Part shown: one piece after another, positions 5,667-7,776 of the stretch
Layout of the letters: each line of letters starts with the position of its first letter
How positions within the stretch are numbered: the stretch's first letter is position 1
The notes under the pieces: generated by a model
Told to the model about the DNA's origin: nothing
The model's input: the letters and a program-made list of their open reading frames with translations, nothing else
Database searches by the model: none
Position numbers and translations under genes: made by a program
Assembly: GCA_030431945.1 (NCBI GenBank)
Contig: JAUIIF010000198.1
Span: 1 to 7,776 of the forward strand
Direction of reading: 5' to 3'
DNA: 7,776 bases
DNA from: Bacteroidia bacterium
GTDB lineage: Bacteria; Bacteroidota; Bacteroidia; Chitinophagales; Saprospiraceae

Positions 5667-7667
5667 TTAGTAAGCCAGCAGGTCCTGAATTGCTGCCCCT
5701 AAGCGATCTTCCGGTAAATAATCTTTTTCCAGGGCCGCCGCGAAGGGGACCGGGGTATCCAGCGCTGCCAGGCGCCGTACCGGTGCATCAAGGGCTTCGA
5801 AGCAGTGCTCCCCAATCCAGGCCGCCAGTTCGCCCCCCAGGCCACCGGTAAGGTTGGCTTCGTGCAGGATTAGTGCCCGGTTGGTTTTTTGTACCGTGGC
5901 GGTAATCGCGGCGTAATCAAGTGGGGCTAAAGACCGGAGGTCGAGAATTTCTGCGTCCACACCAAGCGCTTCGGTGGCCTTTAGTGCCCACCGGACGCCC
6001 ATGCCGTAGGTAATGATGCTCAACTGGCTGCCCGGCCGCGCTACGGCGGCCTTGCCGATCTCCGTGGTGTAATACCCTGCGGGTACGTCTCCACTCAGTG
6101 AACGGTACAGTGCTTTGTGCTCAAAATAAAGCACGGGATTAGGGTCCGCCAGGGCCGCCGTCAGCAAGCCTTTGGCATCCGCAGGGTTACTGGGGTAGAC
6201 AATTTTCAGCCCCGGAACGGAAGTGAACCAGGCCTCCATGGTCTGACTATGGTACGGTCCGGCGCCGACACCGCCGCCCACCGGAAGCCGAACGGTAACG
6301 TCCGCCTGCTGGCCCCACCGATAGTGGAGCTTGGCCAGGTTATTGACGATCTGGTTAAAGCCACAACTGACAAAATCACCGAATTGCATCTCCACCATGG
6401 CTTTACCACCGGCAATACTCAGGCCGAGGCCGATGCCAATTATGCCACTTTCGCACAGGGGGGTGTTCCGGACCCGCGCTGCTCCGAACTCCGCCAAAAA
6501 GCCGTCCGTAATCTTAAAAACACCGCCGTAGTCGGCAATGTCCTGTCCCATCAGGACCAGGTCTTCGTGCCGGCGCATCCCTTCCCGCAAGCCATCCGTT
6601 ATCGCGTCGATAAATCGCATTTCTGTACTGGCGCCGGAGGGCGCGGCCGCCGGTGCAAGATCAGTTGCGGGGGCAAACATGGCGGCCAGTTCCCGGGAGA
6701 CGTCCCCTTCCGTTTCCGGCATGGCTGCCGCTGCCTTCAGGCTGTCCTCGATCTCTTTTTTCAGTTTTTTTTCCTGAGCTTTCCGATCTTCCGCCGTCAG
6801 CCAGCCTCTTTTGATGAGGTAGTCGGCGTAATTCTCCAGCGGGTCCCGGGCTTGCCAGGCTGCAATTTCTGCTTCCGGGACGTACTTCACCCCACTGGCT
6901 TCTTCGTGCCCCCGCACCCGGTAAGTCAAGCACTCCAGCAGCACCGGTTCGGGGTGCTCCCGCATTTCTGCGGCAAGTTTACGCACCGTCTCGTATACTT
7001 CCAGGATGTTATTGCCATCAATGGTCAGGGAGCGCATACCGTAACCCTTTCCACGGTCCGCCAGATTGGTACAGGCGTACTGCTCACTTACGGGCGTCGA
7101 GAGCCCCCAGCCGTTATTTTCGACAACGAAGAGGACGGGCAGTTTCCAGACTGCGGCCGTATTCAGGGCTTCGTGAAACTCTCCCTGGCTGGTGCCGCCA
7201 TCACCCGTAAAAGCCAGGGCAATTTTTTGTTCCCCCAGCAGCTTGTGCCGCAGGGCAACGCCGGCGGCCAGGCTCAGCTGTGGCCCCAGGTGGGAAATCA
7301 TGCCGACAATCTTATGCTCCTGGCTGCCGAAGTGAAAACTGCGGTCACGCCCCTGGGTGAACCCGCCGGGCTTGCCCTGCCACTGCGCAAAAAGCCGGGG
7401 CAACGGTACTTGCCGGGTGGTAAAAACCCCCAGGTTGCGGTGCATCGTAAACAGGTATTCCTCCTCCTGCAGTGCTGCGGCACACCCCACGCTGATGGCT
7501 TCCTGGCCAATACCGGCAAACCATTTGGAAATAACGCCCTGGCGGAGTTGCTTAAGCATTTTCTCTTCAATCAGGCGTGGGCGCAGCAGCTGGGTGAACA
7601 GGGCTAACTGGGTAGCCTTCTTCGTCTTGTACTTGGTGTAGGTAAGGGGGGGGAGCGTGGTGGTCAT
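5667..7667 (-). CDS. Fused 2-oxoacid dehydrogenase E1 component, alpha and beta subunits in one chain
   Basis: Thiamine-diphosphate-dependent decarboxylase (E1) of a 2-oxoacid dehydrogenase complex, most likely branched-chain 2-oxoacid or related; it passes the acyl group to lipoyl-E2. From the ATG at 7667 it is 666 residues. The alpha half is about 15-320, with ThDP/Mg motif GDGGTSQGEFHEALN (155-169) and ENNGWGLS (183-190), and RGHEEASG in the loop near 252-259. An Ala/Pro-rich linker follows (about 330-348). The beta half is about 350-666, with GQDIADYGG, catalytic-type Glu in NTPLCESG (about 406), QFGDFVSCGFNQIVN, and GPYHSQTMEAWF with the conserved His (about 473). A TTG at 7691 would add 8 residues, but the ATG has the A-rich CCAAAATG context common in the phylum. 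E2 and E3 are not in the window. Substrate preference (branched-chain, pyruvate or acetoin) cannot be fixed from sequence. Fusion as one chain is known in Bacteroidota. Confidence 0.93.
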   Translation of the reverse strand: MTTTLPPLTYTKYKTKKATQLALFTQLLRPRLIEEKMLKQLRQGVISKWFAGIGQEAISVGCAAALQEEEYLFTMHRNLGVFTTRQVPLPRLFAQWQGKPGGFTQGRDRSFHFGSQEHKIVGMISHLGPQLSLAAGVALRHKLLGEQKIALAFTGDGGTSQGEFHEALNTAAVWKLPVLFVVENNGWGLSTPVSEQYACTNLADRGKGYGMRSLTIDGNNILEVYETVRKLAAEMREHPEPVLLECLTYRVRGHEEASGVKYVPEAEIAAWQARDPLENYADYLIKRGWLTAEDRKAQEKKLKKEIEDSLKAAAAMPETEGDVSRELAAMFAPATDLAPAAAPSGASTEMRFIDAITDGLREGMRRHEDLVLMGQDIADYGGVFKITDGFLAEFGAARVRNTPLCESGIIGIGLGLSIAGGKAMVEMQFGDFVSCGFNQIVNNLAKLHYRWGQQADVTVRLPVGGGVGAGPYHSQTMEAWFTSVPGLKIVYPSNPADAKGLLTAALADPNPVLYFEHKALYRSLSGDVPAGYYTTEIGKAAVARPGSQLSIITYGMGVRWALKATEALGVDAEILDLRSLAPLDYAAITATVQKTNRALILHEANLTGGLGGELAAWIGEHCFEALDAPVRRLAALDTPVPFAAALEKDYLPEDRLGAAIQDLLAY

Positions 7668-7776
7668 TTTGGTAGGGGCTGGCGGGCGCAAGGCGCCCGC
7701 TTGGTCATTTTCGGTTCCGGCGCCCGCCGCCTGACGGCAAGCAAGTACCTTCCCGGAGGAGGGGGTACTCCCTCCA
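7664..7776 (-). other. Open frame ending in an ATGA overlap with the E1 start (leader ORF or end of an upstream gene)
   Basis: On the minus strand a frame is open from the window edge to a TGA at 7666-7664, which overlaps the E1 ATG (7667-7665) as ATGA. Inside it an ATG at 7708-7706 would give a 14-residue peptide, MTKRAPCARQPLPK. The residues before that ATG are Pro/Arg-rich (for example LLAVRRRAPEPK) and do not look like a conserved protein end, so chance openness in GC-rich DNA is quite possible. If real, it would couple E1 translation to the upstream frame. Confidence 0.3.
7682..7700 (-). promoter_or_regulatory. Strong GC-rich hairpin in the E1 leader
   Basis: GCGGGCGC (7682-7689) and GCGCCCGC (7693-7700) form a perfect 8-bp stem with a 3-nt loop, 14 nt upstream of the E1 ATG. 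A second GGCGCCCGC copy at 7719-7727, 27 nt from the first (7692-7700), can pair with the same arm (7682-7689), so two mutually exclusive stems are possible. It may be a leader control element, a terminator stem for an upstream gene without a T tract, or an intergenic repeat. Confidence 0.5.

Noticed and set aside
6117..7607. A 496-codon open frame on the plus strand opposite E1
   Set aside because: It lies entirely antisense to a clear E1 gene with intact catalytic motifs. The translation has no domain pattern and is rich in Gln, Gly, His and Phe, as expected from the reverse complement of a GC-rich gene.
7758..7775. Near-palindrome centred on GTAC at the right edge
   Set aside because: It has one mismatch, is low in complexity (G and C runs) and is cut by the window edge, so I cannot judge its full form or role.
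1..7776. CRISPR arrays, tRNA genes, insertion sequences, defence or phage systems
   Set aside because: Read for regular repeats, cloverleaf patterns and transposase, nuclease or toxin motifs on both strands; none was seen.

Overview
The window looks like chromosomal DNA from a Bacteroidota bacterium, most likely of the Saprospiria/Lewinella type (the clade is inference). The support is a TonB-dependent receptor followed by a DUF4249 lipoprotein, a DUF5606 protein (a family I know only from Bacteroidota), a fused alpha/beta 2-oxoacid dehydrogenase E1, poor Shine-Dalgarno signals, and one exact TAnnTTTG promoter element. There are five clear protein families plus one unrecognised small gene. 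I see no tRNA, rRNA, CRISPR array, insertion sequence or phage gene.

Layout. 1-2011 (+) is the plug and beta-barrel of a TonB-dependent receptor cut by the left edge. 2012-2134 is a hairpin-rich spacer. 2135-3040 (+) is a DUF4249 lipoprotein; the two genes form an outer-membrane uptake pair with unknown ligand. 3041-3299 is an AT-rich gap with two good inverted repeats. 3300-5011 (+) is a tight three-gene operon: an ECF-type sigma factor, a 94-residue acidic protein I do not recognise, and a short MscS-family channel of the CmpX type. 5012-5084 is a convergent gap with hairpins from both sides. 5085-5486 (-) is the DUF5606 protein with its own promoter. 5667-7667 (-) is the fused E1. Upstream of E1 is a GC-rich leader with a strong hairpin and an open frame ending in an ATGA overlap with the E1 start.

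The most interesting part is the sigma / small protein / channel operon. Its gene content resembles the Pseudomonas cmaX-crfX-cmpX-sigX neighbourhood, in which an ECF sigma factor for cell-envelope homeostasis sits beside a small protein and an MscS-like channel. The inference is a membrane-tension or envelope-stress module in which the channel and the small protein inform or restrain the sigma factor. The second point is the E1 leader, where an upstream frame, a strong hairpin and a duplicated start context suggest translational coupling or attenuation. Neither idea is proven by sequence alone.
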